Of a DNA stretch of 6,256 nt, positions 5,973-6,256 are shown piece after piece. How positions within the stretch are numbered: the stretch's first letter is position 1; each line of letters opens with the position of its first letter. The notes beneath the pieces were generated by a model. It did not search any database. It saw nothing but the letters and a program-made list of their open reading frames with translations, and had not been told where the DNA came from. The position numbers and the translations under genes are program-made. This stretch comes from Bacillota bacterium. Lineage in GTDB: Bacteria; Bacillota; Clostridia; Christensenellales; SZUA-584. The stretch spans positions 1 through 6,256 of the forward strand of contig JAEWQS010000024.1 in assembly GCA_023399095.1 (NCBI GenBank). Direction: 5' to 3'.

Positions 5973-6256
5973 CACTCGATTTCCTCGTTTTCGCTGCCAA
6001 TTTACCAGCTTATTTGTGTTACCCTTTTTTCTAACCTTGCAATTATTCAATTTTCTCTTGACTTTTCATAGCTGGTCTCCTGAAAAGTGTTGCTTACTAT
6101 TATGCTTGAAGGAATGGTTTTCATACATCAAAGGGTCGGTGCTAGAATTTCGGACAAGGAACTAAGCAGTAAAGTGTCGAAAATTTTGAACTAACAGGTT
6201 GACATGGAGCCTCTGTCGCCGTGGCTTTTGCAGACACGGCAGGACAGCCCAAAGGG
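5973..6256. other. Region after the transposase: IS right end and unassigned flank
   Basis: Positions 5973 to about 6078 are the short right end of the IS110 element, including a -35-like TTGACT (6058-6063) and the ATAGCTGG repeat (6068-6075). From 6079 on I recognise no gene. A 30-residue ORF (6102-6194) has no ribosome binding site, and the last 44 bases form the hairpin listed separately. The flank begins CCTGAAAAG, the complement of an AGGAG-type ribosome binding site on the minus strand. Confidence 0.5.
6213..6247. other. Strong stem-loop at the window edge, unassigned
   Basis: CTGTC-GCCGTG (6213-6223) pairs perfectly with CACGGC-(AG)-GACAG (6235-6247), leaving a 2-nt AG bulge on the right arm and an 11-nt loop. 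Eleven base pairs rich in GC are unlikely by chance. CCCAAAGGG follows directly and the window then ends. It could be the start of a structured RNA, a transposon end or a terminator; I cannot assign it to a known family. Confidence 0.5.

Larger units (their letters stand above)
4617..6078 (+). mobile_element. IS110-family insertion sequence (ends approximate)
   Basis: A complete DEDD transposase is flanked by a long, foldable left non-coding end (about 185-195 nt) and a short right end (about 105 nt). This matches the IS110 group, where the bridge RNA lies upstream of the transposase. No terminal inverted repeats are seen, as expected for this family. The ends are inferred. ATAGCTGG near the right end (6068-6075) is repeated in the left non-coding region (4715-4722), the pattern of a donor guide. 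A TCT trinucleotide occurs at both candidate ends (4627-4629 and 6076-6078), suggesting a CT or TC core. An alternative with a GT core would put the ends at 4617-4618 and 6075-6076. The element lies just upstream of the LysM-CAP ribosome binding site, in what was probably its promoter or leader. Confidence 0.7.

Noticed and set aside
6034..6072. Minus-strand mini-ORF of 8 codons after AGGAG (starting ATG AAA AGT CAA)
   Set aside because: It has a good ribosome binding site but only eight codons, and it lies inside the IS right end; no evidence that it is a gene.
4764..6194. GAACTAA repeated at 4764-4770, 6159-6165 and 6188-6194 as possible IS ends
   Set aside because: The copies are short and AT-rich, with no consistent spacing to the transposase or matching core; the ATAGCTGG repeat gives a more coherent right end.
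1..6256. CRISPR arrays, tRNA or rRNA genes, riboswitches
   Set aside because: No regularly spaced repeats, cloverleaf-like segments or recognisable RNA family cores were seen on either strand.

Overview
The window looks like a chromosomal segment from a low-to-moderate GC Firmicute, most likely a member of the Clostridia. The reasons are strong AGGAGG-type ribosome binding sites, sigma-A style promoters, a PadR regulator, a secreted LysM-CAP protein and the general style of the proteins. This assignment is inference from gene content; there is no rRNA or other marker to settle it.

Layout, left to right. (1) Positions 1-777 (+) are the 3' part of a von Willebrand factor A protein of the YfbK type, followed by a GC-rich hairpin (799-830) that sits between convergent genes. 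(2) Positions 944-2915 (-) form a two-gene operon: a membrane-anchored serine hydrolase of the class C beta-lactamase/penicillin-binding fold, then a nitroreductase-like flavoprotein starting 1 nt after the hydrolase stop. (3) A compact divergent promoter region (2936-3014) separates this operon from a PadR-family repressor gene (3038-3562, +). Both promoters are near consensus, their -35 boxes are only 3 nt apart, and each -10/start region is covered by an imperfect palindrome built from ATTAC/GTAAT half-sites. The arrangement suggests that the PadR protein represses itself and the hydrolase-nitroreductase operon. (4) A gene-poor stretch (3563-3794) holds a nested inverted repeat. (5) Positions 3795-4589 (-) encode a secreted protein with two LysM domains and a CAP (SCP/YkwD-like) domain. 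(6) An IS110-family insertion sequence (roughly 4617-6078) lies immediately upstream of the LysM-CAP gene's ribosome binding site. It carries a full-length DEDD transposase (4812-5972) and a strongly foldable left non-coding end. (7) Positions 6079-6256 hold no recognisable gene, but end in a long hairpin cut by the window edge.

The most interesting item is the left end of the IS110 element. It can be folded into two hairpins arranged like the target-binding and donor-binding loops of the bridge RNA described for IS621. Short guide-like segments in these loops match or complement the element's own ends and its right flank. The exact element ends are uncertain, and two competing models are set out. 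No wholly new system is evident; the rest is ordinary accessory and housekeeping content with good regulatory detail.
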